From CAWJLS01 sp963843755 (GTDB lineage Bacteria > Acidobacteriota > Thermoanaerobaculia > Multivoradales > DATKCC01), in contig CAWJLS010000010.1 in the NCBI GenBank assembly GCA_963843755.1, positions 186,001-250,000 of the forward strand: DNA of 64,000 nucleotides, read 5' to 3'. The position numbers and the translations under genes were made by a program. How positions within the stretch are numbered: the first letter of the stretch is position 1; every line of letters begins with the position of its first letter. A model generated the notes under the pieces. That model saw only the letters and a list, made by a program, of their open reading frames with translations, was not told the origin of the DNA and did not search any database. This document shows, piece after piece, positions 24,421 through 32,675 of the stretch.

Positions 24421-26715
24421 ATGGACGACACGATCCGGTACCGATTGCCGTTCCGCAGCTTCCCGACCCTCTGCCTCGCCGCCGGCCTCTTCGTCGCTCT
24501 CCTCCTTCCGGCGCGTGCGCCCGCCGCGACCGCCACGACCGGTGAGGGCGGCGCGGGCGACGAGCCGCCGCGGTTCGGGGGGGAGACCACCGTCACCGCG
24601 GTCGAGGTCCCGGTCCGGGTGACGCTGCACGGCCAGCCGGTGCGTGGCCTGACCGCCGAAAGCTTCCGCCTGATCGACGGCGGCGTCGAGCGGCCGCTGG
24701 TCGGGTTCGAGGAGCTGGACTGGGCCGCCGGCTCGCCGGACGCGGCCGGGAGCGCTCCGGGGGCGCGCCGGGCCGAAGCCCCGCCGGCCGCAGGAGCGCC
24801 GACGACGCCCCCCACGCCCGAAGCGGAGAGGCGCCATTTCCTCTTCCTGTTCGATCTCGGCTTCACGGCGCCGGCCTACCTGGCACAGGCCGAGCGGGCG
24901 GCGCGCAAGCTGCTGGAGGGTGAGCTCCACCCGGACGACCGGGTCGGCGTGGCGTTCTACAGCCCGGGCCGGGGGGCCGGTCTGGTCCTTCAGTTCACGT
25001 CAGACCGTGCCGCGGTCGAGGCGGTGCTCGACCGGTTGGCCTCCTACCTTCGGGGCGGGCGGCTGGACGGCGCCGAGCCGGGGGGATCGGTGACCGATCC
25101 CCTCGGCATCACGGCCAAGGACTGGCAGGCCGCGCTCGGGACGGTCGGGCGCGAGGAGGAGTTCGGCACCAACGACTTCGCTCAGCCGTTCGGAACCCAG
25201 GCGGTGCCGGGACCGGGGCCGGGGCCGGTGGGGCTCGACGAGTCCCTGGCGGAGAGCGCGGGCGCCTTCGAGGAGGTCTATCGGGAGCGGGAGGCCACCC
25301 GGATCGCCTGGATGACCGACGAGCTCTCGTCTCTCGTCCGGCGCCTCGCCGGCGTCGAGGGACCGCGCTACCTGGTCTTCCTGAGCGGCGGCTACGATGT
25401 GGGGCTGGCCGATCCGATGACCAACTGGAGCGGGGCGACCGATCCCGGCGCCGGCTTCTGGCTGCTCGAGCAGCTCGAGGATCTGGTGGACCAGGTGCGG
25501 CGCTCCGGCTGGGTGATCTACGGCGTGCAGCTCGGCGCCGCCTCCGCCGACGAGCGCCACCGGGGGAGCCTGTTCCACCTCGCCCACGAGACCGGAGGTG
25601 AGCTGCTCGAGCGCTTCAACGACCCCGCGGACGCCTTCGACGTGCTGCTCGAACGCACCAGCTCGACCTACCTGCTGACCTTCCAGGCTCCGGACCTGCC
25701 CGCAGACGGCAGCTATCACCCGATCCGGGTCGAGCTCGTCGGCGCTCCTTCCGGGGCACGGATCCGGTACCGGGAGGGATACCAGGCCCCCCGGCCCTGG
25801 TCGGCGCTCGACGCCGCCGAGAAACGGCTCGGTGCGGGCGCGGCCCTGCTGGCGGACCGGAGGCTCGACGACCTGAGGGTGTCGGTCGGCGCTTCGGTCG
25901 GCGGCACTCTCACCGGCTCTGGGACCGGCTCTGGGAGTGGCTCAGGGACCGGCTCCGGCGGCGTGCGAAGGAAGGTGCCGGTCGTGGTCGAGGTCGGCGG
26001 GCCGAGCCTCCTGGGCGAGACGCTGGACGGCGAGCTGGCCCTGGAAATCTACGGCTACGCGTTCGGCCCGTCCGGAGAGATCGGCGACTACTTCACCCGC
26101 TCCGTCGCCTTCGACGTCGGGAAGGTCGCGACGCCGCTTCAGCAAGGGGGGTTGCGCTGGATCGACGAGCTGGACCTCGCTCCGGGCCCGTGGGAGATCC
26201 GGGTGCTGGTCCAGGGCTCGCCGTCCGGCCACCGCGGCCTGCGCAGCGTCCGCCTCGACGTGCCGGCCACGGGCGGCGGACCCCGGCTGCTGGCGCCCTT
26301 CTTCCTCGCCGAGTCCGCCACCGGCTGGCTGCTCGCCTCGGGGTCGTCCGGGGACGACGCCTACCCGTTCACCGTCGGCGGGCGCAAGCTCGTGCCGGCG
26401 GTCGATCCGACCGCCAGGGCCGGACATCCGATGCGCCTGGTCGTGCCGGGGCTCGATCTCGATCCCGCCTCGCCGGCCCCGCGGTCGCTCTCGGCACGGG
26501 TCGTCGACGCGGCCGGGGAGCCCGTGGCCGGCGGCCGCCTCGAGTGGCTCGTGCGCGAGCCGGCCTCCCCAGGGTGGCCGGACGTCCTGATCGGCCAGCT
26601 CACGACCGACGACCTGCCGCCGGGGGAGTACCGTCTGGAGATCGCCCTCGCGGGAGAAGGAGGGGCCCCGGTCTCGGCCCGGTTCCGGGTGGCTCCGGGG
26701 CCGTCCGGAGGCTGA
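24421..26715 (+). CDS. Acidobacterial-type VWFA-domain exported protein
   Basis: 764 residues. A signal peptide (about 1-36) is followed by a beta-sandwich lead region VTAVEVPVRVTLHGQPVRGL that opens most acidobacterial VWFA-related proteins. The von Willebrand factor A domain lies at about 138-400: HFLFLFDLGFTAPAYLAQA with an altered metal-site DLG in place of DxSxS, LVFLSGGYDVG, and the closing YLLTFQAPDLPADGSYHPI. A Gly/Ser/Thr spacer near 498-514 is followed by two beta-rich domains. It is probably a periplasmic or surface interaction protein. It is divergent from the winged-helix regulator and shares its control region. No anchoring motif is visible at the C-terminus. Confidence 0.87.
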   Translation: MDDTIRYRLPFRSFPTLCLAAGLFVALLLPARAPAATATTGEGGAGDEPPRFGGETTVTAVEVPVRVTLHGQPVRGLTAESFRLIDGGVERPLVGFEELDWAAGSPDAAGSAPGARRAEAPPAAGAPTTPPTPEAERRHFLFLFDLGFTAPAYLAQAERAARKLLEGELHPDDRVGVAFYSPGRGAGLVLQFTSDRAAVEAVLDRLASYLRGGRLDGAEPGGSVTDPLGITAKDWQAALGTVGREEEFGTNDFAQPFGTQAVPGPGPGPVGLDESLAESAGAFEEVYREREATRIAWMTDELSSLVRRLAGVEGPRYLVFLSGGYDVGLADPMTNWSGATDPGAGFWLLEQLEDLVDQVRRSGWVIYGVQLGAASADERHRGSLFHLAHETGGELLERFNDPADAFDVLLERTSSTYLLTFQAPDLPADGSYHPIRVELVGAPSGARIRYREGYQAPRPWSALDAAEKRLGAGAALLADRRLDDLRVSVGASVGGTLTGSGTGSGSGSGTGSGGVRRKVPVVVEVGGPSLLGETLDGELALEIYGYAFGPSGEIGDYFTRSVAFDVGKVATPLQQGGLRWIDELDLAPGPWEIRVLVQGSPSGHRGLRSVRLDVPATGGGPRLLAPFFLAESATGWLLASGSSGDDAYPFTVGGRKLVPAVDPTARAGHPMRLVVPGLDLDPASPAPRSLSARVVDAAGEPVAGGRLEWLVREPASPGWPDVLIGQLTTDDLPPGEYRLEIALAGEGGAPVSARFRVAPGPSGG
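25912..25959. repeat. Four 12-bp tandem repeats in the VWFA gene
   Basis: Units ACCGGCTCTGGG (twice exact), AGTGGCTCAGGG and ACCGGCTCCGGC run head to tail in frame, encoding a flexible T/S-G-S-G spacer between the VWFA and C-terminal domains. Unit number may vary between strains. Confidence 0.8.
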
Positions 26716-26752
26716 CCGGTCGGGCCGTCTCGCCGTGTCCCGTCTTGGTACT

Positions 26753-26808
26753 GTTCAACACGCGACGACCGCCTTTGCGGCGGTCGTTCGCGACCTGGTG
26801 CGTTGAAC
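26753..26808. repeat. Nested imperfect inverted repeat between the VWFA and membrane protein genes
   Basis: CGCGACGACCGCC (26761-26773) pairs with GGCGGTCGTTCGCG (26779-26792) with one bulged T and a five-base loop. Outside it GTTCAAC (26753-26759) and GTTGAAC (26802-26808) are also complementary. It may be the terminator of the VWFA gene, although no T-run follows, or a leader structure for the next gene. Confidence 0.5.
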
Positions 26809-26831
26809 GAGGCCGGCGCAAGGAGACACCG

Positions 26832-27515
26832 ATGGGAAAAGAGGCCGACGAGCTGACCCTCCTCGAAGCCGAGTACACGCGGTTGACCGCCGAGATCCAG
26901 TCGCGCTACCTGCATCACTACTACTTCCACTATCTGGCGCTCGTCGTCCTCGGCGCGGCGATCGCGCTGCTGGCGAAGGACGGCATTTCGCCGACCGTGC
27001 TCCTGGCCGTGTTCTTGGTCGGACCGCTGGTCTTCCTCGCGGTCATCCTCCTGATGCTCAAGGAGCACGCCTACATGGATCTGCGGGAGCACTACATCGA
27101 CAGGGTGCTCCGGCCGCGGGCCGAGACCCTGCTGGGCGGCGCCGGCAGCGCACGGAGAGGGCGCTCACCCTTCGCCTGGTATCGATGGGAGAAGGCGGCG
27201 GTCCGCGACCTCGGGGCGAACAGGGCTCTGTTCGGTCTCTTCGGCGCCGCGGAGTATCTGCTGCCTCTGATCTTGTCGGCGGGCAGTCTGTTCGGCGCCT
27301 GGACCCTCCTCCGTGTCCACTGGAGTGCCGTCGCGGAGCTCCTTTTCGCCGTCGACTGCGTGGTCGCGCTCTTCGGGCTGCTCCTGGTCGTCCTGCTCCG
27401 GTCCCGGCAGCCTCATCTTCGCGGGCTTGCCGCGGCGCGCGAAGAGGGGGAGGAGCGGTCCGGCGCTGGAGGAGCGGCCGGTCCGGCCGATCAGATCGAT
27501 CGGGCGGGGCCGTGA
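26832..27515 (+). CDS. Four-segment membrane protein of unknown function
   Basis: 227 residues. A charged N-terminus (EADELTLLEAEYTRLTAEIQ, possibly coiled) precedes two paired membrane segments (about 35-48 and 55-77). A cytoplasmic loop of about 55 residues (DLREHYIDRVLRPRAETLL, FAWYRWEKAAVRD) follows, then two more segments (about 140-160 and 168-193) and a charged tail. AAGGAGACACCG gives a well-placed ribosome-binding site for the ATG at 26832. The family is not recognised; the layout resembles small SLATT-like or sensor membrane proteins. The next gene is another small membrane protein 84 bases away on the same strand. Confidence 0.7.
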   Translation: MGKEADELTLLEAEYTRLTAEIQSRYLHHYYFHYLALVVLGAAIALLAKDGISPTVLLAVFLVGPLVFLAVILLMLKEHAYMDLREHYIDRVLRPRAETLLGGAGSARRGRSPFAWYRWEKAAVRDLGANRALFGLFGAAEYLLPLILSAGSLFGAWTLLRVHWSAVAELLFAVDCVVALFGLLLVVLLRSRQPHLRGLAAAREEGEERSGAGGAAGPADQIDRAGP

Positions 27516-27599
27516 CCGCCGGCCGACCGATGCGGGCGCCAGGGCGTGGCCGTTGATACGCTCTTCGTACTTCGATCGGCGCGCTAGAGGAGGGATTTC

Positions 27600-28232
27600 G
27601 TGGATTCTGCCGAGCGGCTGAACCTCAAGAGATTGGCGGCGCCTCTCCGGCTGCTGTTCTGGGGTGGACTCTTCATCGTCGTCGACTTCCGTCTGGGGTT
27701 GCGGGTCGGGAACCAGGCCGCCGGCTTCGACGTCCTTCCGGACCCGATCGGCCTGGCGCTCGTCGTGCTCGGCGTATGGAGACTCGCGATCGTCGGACGT
27801 TTCCAGGGTGTCGCGGATCTCTGCGTCACCACAGCGGCGACCGTGTTCACCTTCTTCTTCGCCGGCTCCGTCGCCGCGTGGTTCGTCCCTCGGCTCGAAG
27901 ATCTCGCGCCCTGGGGATGGTTCGCGCTCGATGCCGCGGCCATCGTTGCCATCGTGGCGTTGGTCTTCGCACTGTACGAGCGCTCCCGCTCGCTCGGTCT
28001 GCACCGGCTCGCGACGGAATGGGCCGCCATCGGCGGCTTGTTCGTAGTCCTCGCCGCGTTGCCGCAGCTCGTCGCCAGGCTGCGCCCCGAGCTCATCGAG
28101 GGGACCTATAGCGTGCCCGTCAGCCTTCTGGCCGTCATCCCGTTGATCTGGATGTTCGCGGCCACGAACCGCATGCGCAAGATGGCCGAGGTCGCGGTGG
28201 CCGATCCTCCGGTCAATCGGGGAGCGGCCTAG
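27600..28232 (+). CDS. Five-segment membrane protein of unknown function
   Basis: 210 residues from a GTG at 27600, chosen because GAGGAGGG sits just upstream and the protein begins directly with MDSAERLNLKRLAAPLRLLF. Five hydrophobic segments lie near 17-35, 50-64, 77-97, 108-128 and 175-190. FDVLPDPIGLALVVLGVWRL is a recognisable stretch shared with small bacterial membrane proteins of unknown role that keep a DxLPDxIG motif. There are no catalytic residues, and the neighbouring genes do not suggest a function. Confidence 0.7.
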   Translation: MDSAERLNLKRLAAPLRLLFWGGLFIVVDFRLGLRVGNQAAGFDVLPDPIGLALVVLGVWRLAIVGRFQGVADLCVTTAATVFTFFFAGSVAAWFVPRLEDLAPWGWFALDAAAIVAIVALVFALYERSRSLGLHRLATEWAAIGGLFVVLAALPQLVARLRPELIEGTYSVPVSLLAVIPLIWMFAATNRMRKMAEVAVADPPVNRGAA

Positions 28233-28373
28233 CCTGTTCAGGCGCTCTGCCCTCCGCCCGGGGAGCCGACGCTCGAGCTGTTCGACGCGGGCGTACTCGG
28301 GTGAGGTATCCGGGTTGCATGGCTTTGGTGGGGATAGGCTTGTGATCCGAGAACGAATGCCCGAGGAGGAACA

Positions 28374-30278
28374 ATGGCCACCCCGACCGAGACCCATGCT
28401 CCCGCCGCCACCCCGACCGCGTCTCTGCGCTTCGCCCCCGGAGATCTGGAGGGGGCGGTCGCCAGGCGCCTCGACCGGTGGCGTGAGGAGCGCTTCGCCG
28501 AGCGGCTGTGGCAGAAGGACCCGACCCTGTGGGCCGAGGAGCCGCTGCCCGCGGAGCTGACCGACCGGCTGGGGTGGCTCGACCTGCCGACGAGCGGTGA
28601 GGAGCGGCTGGCGGGGTATGAAGACCTGGCCGAACAGGCGCGGGCGGCCGGCTACACCCAGGCGGTTCTGCTGGGGATGGGCGGCTCGAGCCTGGCGCCC
28701 GAGGTCTTCCAGACGGTCTTCGGCAACCGGGACGGATACCCGCGCCTGACGGTGCTCGACTCGACCCACCCGGCGACGGTGCGGGCGGTGGAGCGGGAGG
28801 TCTCCCCGGCGACGGTCCTCTTCCTGGTGGCGAGCAAGTCGGGGACGACGGTCGAGACGCTGTCGCTGTTTCGGTACTTCTGGCACTGGCTGGAGGATCG
28901 GGGCGAGGCGCCGGGCCCCCATTTCGTGGCGGTCACCGACCCTGGCAGCCCGCTCGCCGGCCTGGCGCGGGAGCGCGGTTTCCGGGCGGTGTTCGAGGCC
29001 CAGCCGGACCTGGGCGGGCGCTACTCGGCCCTGTCCGACTTCGGCCTGGTGCCGGCGACCGTGATCGGCGTCGACACCGGCACGCTGCTGGCCCGCGCCC
29101 GGGCAGCGATCGGGGCGACGAGCGGCCAGAGCGGCCGCCCTGCCTCGGCCGAGCTGGACACTCCTGCCGGACTGGCCGGATCAGGCGGACCTGCCGGACT
29201 GGCCGGATCAGGCGGACCTGCCGGACTGGCCGGATCAGGCGGACCTGCCGGTCCGCTGGGGGCCCCGGCCGACGAGAACCCGGCCCTCCGGCTGGGGGCG
29301 CTCCTCGGTGAGGCGGCGCTCGCCGGCCGGGACAAGCTGACCTTCTTCGCCGCGCCGCGGATCGCCTACTTTCCGGTCTGGCTCGAGCAGCTCGTCGCGG
29401 AGAGCACGGGCAAGGACGGAACGGGCATCCTGCCGGTGGTCGACGAGCCGGTGCTCACCGCGGCAGGGGCCGGAGCCGGCTACGGCGACGACCGGGTCTT
29501 CGTCCACCTGCGGCTCGACCGGCCCGACCAGATCGAGTCCGCGCCGGTCGACGACGAGGTCGTGCGGACGCTCACGGCGCTCGAGGAGCAGGGGCACCCC
29601 GTGGTCGACGTCCGGCTGCCCGACACCCTCGAGCTGGGCGCCCAGATGCTCCTCTGGGAGGTGGCCGTCGCCGCCGCCGGACAGGTGCTGGGCATCCACC
29701 CGTTCAACCAGCCGGACGTGGAGCTGGCCAAGAAGCGGGCCAAGGAGGCGTTGAAAGACTTGCAGGGCGGCGGGGGCGCGACGGCCGGATCGGGCGGCGA
29801 CGGCGGCGGCGAAACGCCCGGCGTGGCGGTCGACAGCGACCACTTCGCCATCGCGCTCGGCGAGTGGCTCGCGCTGGCGAAGCCGCCCCGCTACGCGGCG
29901 ATCCAGGCGTTCCTGTCCCAGTCGGTGGAGACGGACGAGACCCTCCGCGCGCTGCGCCGGGCGCTCGTCGAGCGCACCGGCGTCGCCACCACGGCCGGCT
30001 ACGGGCCCCGCTTCCTCCACTCGACCGGACAGCTCCACAAGGGCGGTCCGGACACGGGCCTCTACCTCCAGCTCGTCGACACCCCGGCCGACGACCTGCC
30101 GGTTCCGGAGACGGACACCAGCTTCCGCTCCCTGATCCGCGCCCAGGCGGTGGGGGACGACCGCGCCCTCGAGGAGCGGGGGCGGCGGGTGCTGCGGGTC
30201 GAGCTGGGGGCGGACGCCGCCGCCGGGCTGTCGCGGGTGGAGGAGCAGCTCCGGGGGGCCTCACGGGAGGCGGAGTGA
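28374..30278 (+). CDS. pgi: Phosphoglucose-isomerase-like protein (half of the transaldolase-PGI fusion type)
   Basis: 634 residues, start supported by GAGGAGGAAC. The SIS-type PGI motifs are present: LLGMGGSSLAPEVF, SKSGTTVETLSLFRYF, and the family's terminal GIHPFNQPDVELAKKRAKEAL. The best match in memory is the C-terminal half of bifunctional transaldolase/glucose-6-phosphate isomerases, but the transaldolase half is absent. Predicted role: interconversion of glucose 6-phosphate and fructose 6-phosphate in the cytoplasm. A Gly/Pro insertion (about 261-300) carries three exact nonapeptide repeats, and a second Gly-rich insertion lies near 464-482. The C-terminal 150 residues extend past the core (FLHSTGQLHKGGPDTGLYLQ). 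The otsA gene lies 124 bases downstream, placing both at hexose-phosphate metabolism. Confidence 0.75.
   Translation: MATPTETHAPAATPTASLRFAPGDLEGAVARRLDRWREERFAERLWQKDPTLWAEEPLPAELTDRLGWLDLPTSGEERLAGYEDLAEQARAAGYTQAVLLGMGGSSLAPEVFQTVFGNRDGYPRLTVLDSTHPATVRAVEREVSPATVLFLVASKSGTTVETLSLFRYFWHWLEDRGEAPGPHFVAVTDPGSPLAGLARERGFRAVFEAQPDLGGRYSALSDFGLVPATVIGVDTGTLLARARAAIGATSGQSGRPASAELDTPAGLAGSGGPAGLAGSGGPAGLAGSGGPAGPLGAPADENPALRLGALLGEAALAGRDKLTFFAAPRIAYFPVWLEQLVAESTGKDGTGILPVVDEPVLTAAGAGAGYGDDRVFVHLRLDRPDQIESAPVDDEVVRTLTALEEQGHPVVDVRLPDTLELGAQMLLWEVAVAAAGQVLGIHPFNQPDVELAKKRAKEALKDLQGGGGATAGSGGDGGGETPGVAVDSDHFAIALGEWLALAKPPRYAAIQAFLSQSVETDETLRALRRALVERTGVATTAGYGPRFLHSTGQLHKGGPDTGLYLQLVDTPADDLPVPETDTSFRSLIRAQAVGDDRALEERGRRVLRVELGADAAAGLSRVEEQLRGASREAE
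29163..29251. repeat. Three exact 27-bp tandem repeats in the PGI-like gene
   Basis: Three identical 27-base copies, each made of three related nonamers (CCTGCCGGA, CTGGCCGGA, TCAGGCGGA), occupy 29163-29189, 29190-29216 and 29217-29243; a partial fourth ends at 29251. They are in frame and add PAGLAGSGG three times. Perfect identity points to a recent expansion. Confidence 0.9.
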
Positions 30279-30402
30279 ACCGTCCGGCCGGCAACCTGGG
30301 GCCGACCGCGCTCCGCCTGGATCGGCCCGGTCTGCTTGATCGGACCGGTTGGCCCGCCGGGCCCGCGAGCCACGAAACCGAAGAGCCTGTAGAGAGTCTG
30401 TG

Positions 30403-31986
30403 ATGGAGCTCGACAAGACAGTCATCGTCTCCAACCGCCTGCCGATCGTGCTGGAGAAGAGCGCCTCCGGATGGGAGGTCCACGCCGGCTCGGGTGGGCT
30501 GGTCCAGGCGGTGGCACCGATCCTCAAGGAGCACGGCGGCCTGTGGGTCGGTTGGCCCGGCGTCGCCGGCGACGAAGAGGAGGAGGGCTGGCGCGAGGTC
30601 GCCCAGGAGGCGGTCGCCAAGACGGGCTACGAGCTCTCCCCGGTGCCGCTGTCGCAAAAGGAGGTCGACCTCTTCTATCTGGGCTTCTCGAACTCGATCC
30701 TGTGGCCGCTGTTCCACGACTTCCTGGACCGGTGCGACTTCGACCCGGCCTACTGGCGCACCTACCAGGCGGTCAACGCCAAGTTCGCCGACGCGGTGCT
30801 GGAGAGCTCCGGACCGCGAGATCTCGTCTGGGTCCAGGACTACCAGCTCATCCAGGTCGGCCAGTTCGTCCGCGCGCGGCGGCCGCGCCAGCGGATCGGG
30901 TTCTTTCTCCACACGCCGTTTCCGCCGCTCGACATCTTCGTCAAGCTGCCGTGGAGAGCCGCCATCCTGCGGGCGCTCGCCGCCTACGACGTGATCGGCT
31001 TCCAGACTTTCCGGGACCGGCGCAACTTCGTCACCTGCGTGCGCGAGCTGCTGCCGGAGGTCGACATCCGGGGCCGGGGGTCGGTGGTCAAGGCGGACAT
31101 CGACGGCCGGGACGTCTCCGTGGCGAGCTTCCCCGTGGGGATCGATTTCAAGGGCTACGCCGAGGCGGCGTCGTCGGACGAGGTCGTCGAGCGCATGGAG
31201 GAGCTGCGCGCGGACATCGGCGAGGCGGCTCTGATCCTGGGGGTCGACCGGCAGGACTACACCAAGGGGATCCCCCAGCGGCTCAAGGCCTACCGCAGCC
31301 TGCTCGAGCGCTACCCGGCGCTGCGCGAGAAGGTGATCTTCTTCCAGATCAGCGTGCCGAGCCGGGAGGGCGTGGCCGAGTACCAGGAGCTCAAGGCGGA
31401 GATCGAGCGCCTGGTAGGGGAGATCAACGGCCGCTTCGCCACCGTCGGCTGGGTGCCGGTCCACTACTACTACCGGAGCGTTCCGCGGCGCACCCTGATC
31501 GCTCTCTACCGGATGGCGGACGTGGCCTTCGTGACGCCGCTCAAGGACGGCATGAACCTGGTGGCGAAGGAGTACTGCGCCTGCCAGGTGGAGGGGCGGG
31601 GCGCGCTGGTGCTCTCGGAGTTCGCCGGCGCGGCGGCCCAGCTCGAGGGCGGCGCCCTGCTGGTCAACCCGTACGACATCGAGGGGGTCGCGGACGCGGT
31701 CAAGGCGGCGCTGGACCTGCCGCTCGCCGAGCGCCAGGAGCGGCTCGAACGGGTCCGGCGGCGCATCCGGCGCCAGGACGTCTTCTGGTGGGCCGACCGG
31801 TACCTCGCGGCGATCTTCGGGCAGTCGCTCAAGAGCTTCCGCGGCGAGCGCGAGTATCTGCCGCACATCCACCTGGACGACCTGGACCTGGTCAACCTGC
31901 GGGACGGCGAGGAGGGGAGCGGCGGAGGGTTCAGCCTGCGCTCGGGCCGCCGGCCGCCTGCCCGGACTCGCCGCGGTAGCCGGTGA
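30403..31986 (+). CDS. otsA: Alpha,alpha-trehalose-phosphate synthase (GT20)
   Basis: 527 residues. It joins UDP- or ADP-glucose and glucose 6-phosphate into trehalose 6-phosphate in the cytoplasm. The family's N-terminal VIVSNRLPIVL, WVQDYQLIQV, LHTPFPPLDIF and the sugar-phosphate binding VDRQDYTKGIPQRLKA (R283, K288) are all present, followed by the GT-B donor region TPLKDGMNLVAKEYCACQ. It is slightly longer than usual because of a C-terminal tail of about 40 residues. The start at 30403 was chosen at MELDKTVIVSNRLP; the open frame begins further upstream without homology. No trehalose-phosphatase gene (otsB) lies next to it. Its last 56 bases overlap the convergent lipoprotein gene. Confidence 0.95.
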   Translation: MELDKTVIVSNRLPIVLEKSASGWEVHAGSGGLVQAVAPILKEHGGLWVGWPGVAGDEEEEGWREVAQEAVAKTGYELSPVPLSQKEVDLFYLGFSNSILWPLFHDFLDRCDFDPAYWRTYQAVNAKFADAVLESSGPRDLVWVQDYQLIQVGQFVRARRPRQRIGFFLHTPFPPLDIFVKLPWRAAILRALAAYDVIGFQTFRDRRNFVTCVRELLPEVDIRGRGSVVKADIDGRDVSVASFPVGIDFKGYAEAASSDEVVERMEELRADIGEAALILGVDRQDYTKGIPQRLKAYRSLLERYPALREKVIFFQISVPSREGVAEYQELKAEIERLVGEINGRFATVGWVPVHYYYRSVPRRTLIALYRMADVAFVTPLKDGMNLVAKEYCACQVEGRGALVLSEFAGAAAQLEGGALLVNPYDIEGVADAVKAALDLPLAERQERLERVRRRIRRQDVFWWADRYLAAIFGQSLKSFRGEREYLPHIHLDDLDLVNLRDGEEGSGGGFSLRSGRRPPARTRRGSR

Positions 31987-32416
31987 TCCGGAAGCCCCGC
32001 GTCTCGACCTCGGCGCCCTGGTAAAGCACCTTCACCCGGTACTGGCCGTCCCCGGCGAGGGTGACCTCCTCCGGCGCCTTCCAGCTCATGACCTTGCGGT
32101 CGGGCAGGGCCCGCCGGACTTGGTGGGCGAGCACCCGGCCGTCCGGCCCGATCCACCGGACCTCGATCTCGGCGTTCTCCTGCGCCCGGCTGACGTCCAT
32201 CGCCAGGTAGATCGGGTCGCCCAGCGGGAAGTCGTCCCGCGCCCAGCCGAGCTCGACGGCGCCGTCGGTGCCGAGCCCCGCCCCGAGTGTGATGTCCTGA
32301 ACCGCCTCGGTCGGGTCGGCCGCGGCGGCGGTTCCGGCCGGCGCGTCACCGCCGCCACAACCGGCGGCGAGCAGGAGCAGGGTGAGCGCGAAAGGTGTGA
32401 GCGAGCGTCTGGTCAT
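31931..32416 (-). CDS. Small lipoprotein of unknown function
   Basis: 161 residues with a signal peptide and a textbook lipobox, LLLAAGC, putting the lipidated Cys at residue 20. The mature protein opens with a Gly/Ala/Asp-rich spacer, then a single beta-sandwich-like domain: LGWARDDFPLGDPIYLAMDV, EIEVRWIGPDGRVL and YRVKVLYQGAEVETRGF. This looks like an Ig-like or stator-type lipoprotein, possibly a chaperone or outer-membrane adaptor. It converges on otsA and diverges from the giant operon across a 259-base, AT-richer spacer. Confidence 0.78.
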   Translation of the reverse strand: MTRRSLTPFALTLLLLAAGCGGGDAPAGTAAAADPTEAVQDITLGAGLGTDGAVELGWARDDFPLGDPIYLAMDVSRAQENAEIEVRWIGPDGRVLAHQVRRALPDRKVMSWKAPEEVTLAGDGQYRVKVLYQGAEVETRGFRITGYRGESGQAAGGPSAG

Positions 32417-32582
32417 GGGGTTTCTCCCGATCCGTTCGGATGCTGGTCACTGCCGAGGGAGAGCCAAGCAAGGGGGGTGCCACGACGTGCGCTGGGAGCG
32501 AAGACAAGGCAGACCTTATTGATGAAAAATCATACATTGCCGGTTCGCGCGACGGTGAGAGCTACTTGAAAAAGAAAGGGTG

Positions 32583-32611
32583 TTGACAATCGAAGGGGAA
32601 GAAGCTAAGTT
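32583..32611 (+). promoter_or_regulatory. Promoter of the giant-protein/Rhs operon
   Basis: A consensus TTGACA (32583-32588), a 17-base spacer and TAAGTT (32606-32611) make a good sigma-70-type promoter. It lies in a stretch of about 42% GC, far below the 70% around it. The first ATG of the operon is at 32676, about 58 bases after the expected start of transcription. Confidence 0.65.
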
Positions 32612-32612
32612 G

Positions 32613-32643
32613 CGTCTGTAAAATTTATCAGACGACTCGTCTG
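32613..32643 (+). promoter_or_regulatory. Mutually exclusive inverted repeats in the operon leader
   Basis: CGTCTG (32613-32618) is complementary to CAGACG (32629-32634), and CAGACGA (32629-32635) is also perfectly complementary to TCGTCTG (32637-32643). The middle arm can pair with only one side at a time. It could be an operator dyad for a dimeric repressor at the start of transcription, or a small RNA switch. Confidence 0.45.
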
Positions 32644-32675
32644 TGGCGTGATGATTGCTCGACTTAGGTGGATTC

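Noticed and set aside
28300..28345. Possible promoter TTGCAT/TAGGCT before the PGI-like gene
   Set aside because: The spacer would be only 14 bases, too short for a sigma-70 promoter, and no better match was found.
29163..29251. Short exact repeats considered as a CRISPR remnant
   Set aside because: The 27-base units are contiguous with no spacers, are in frame inside a coding gene and encode PAGLAGSGG.
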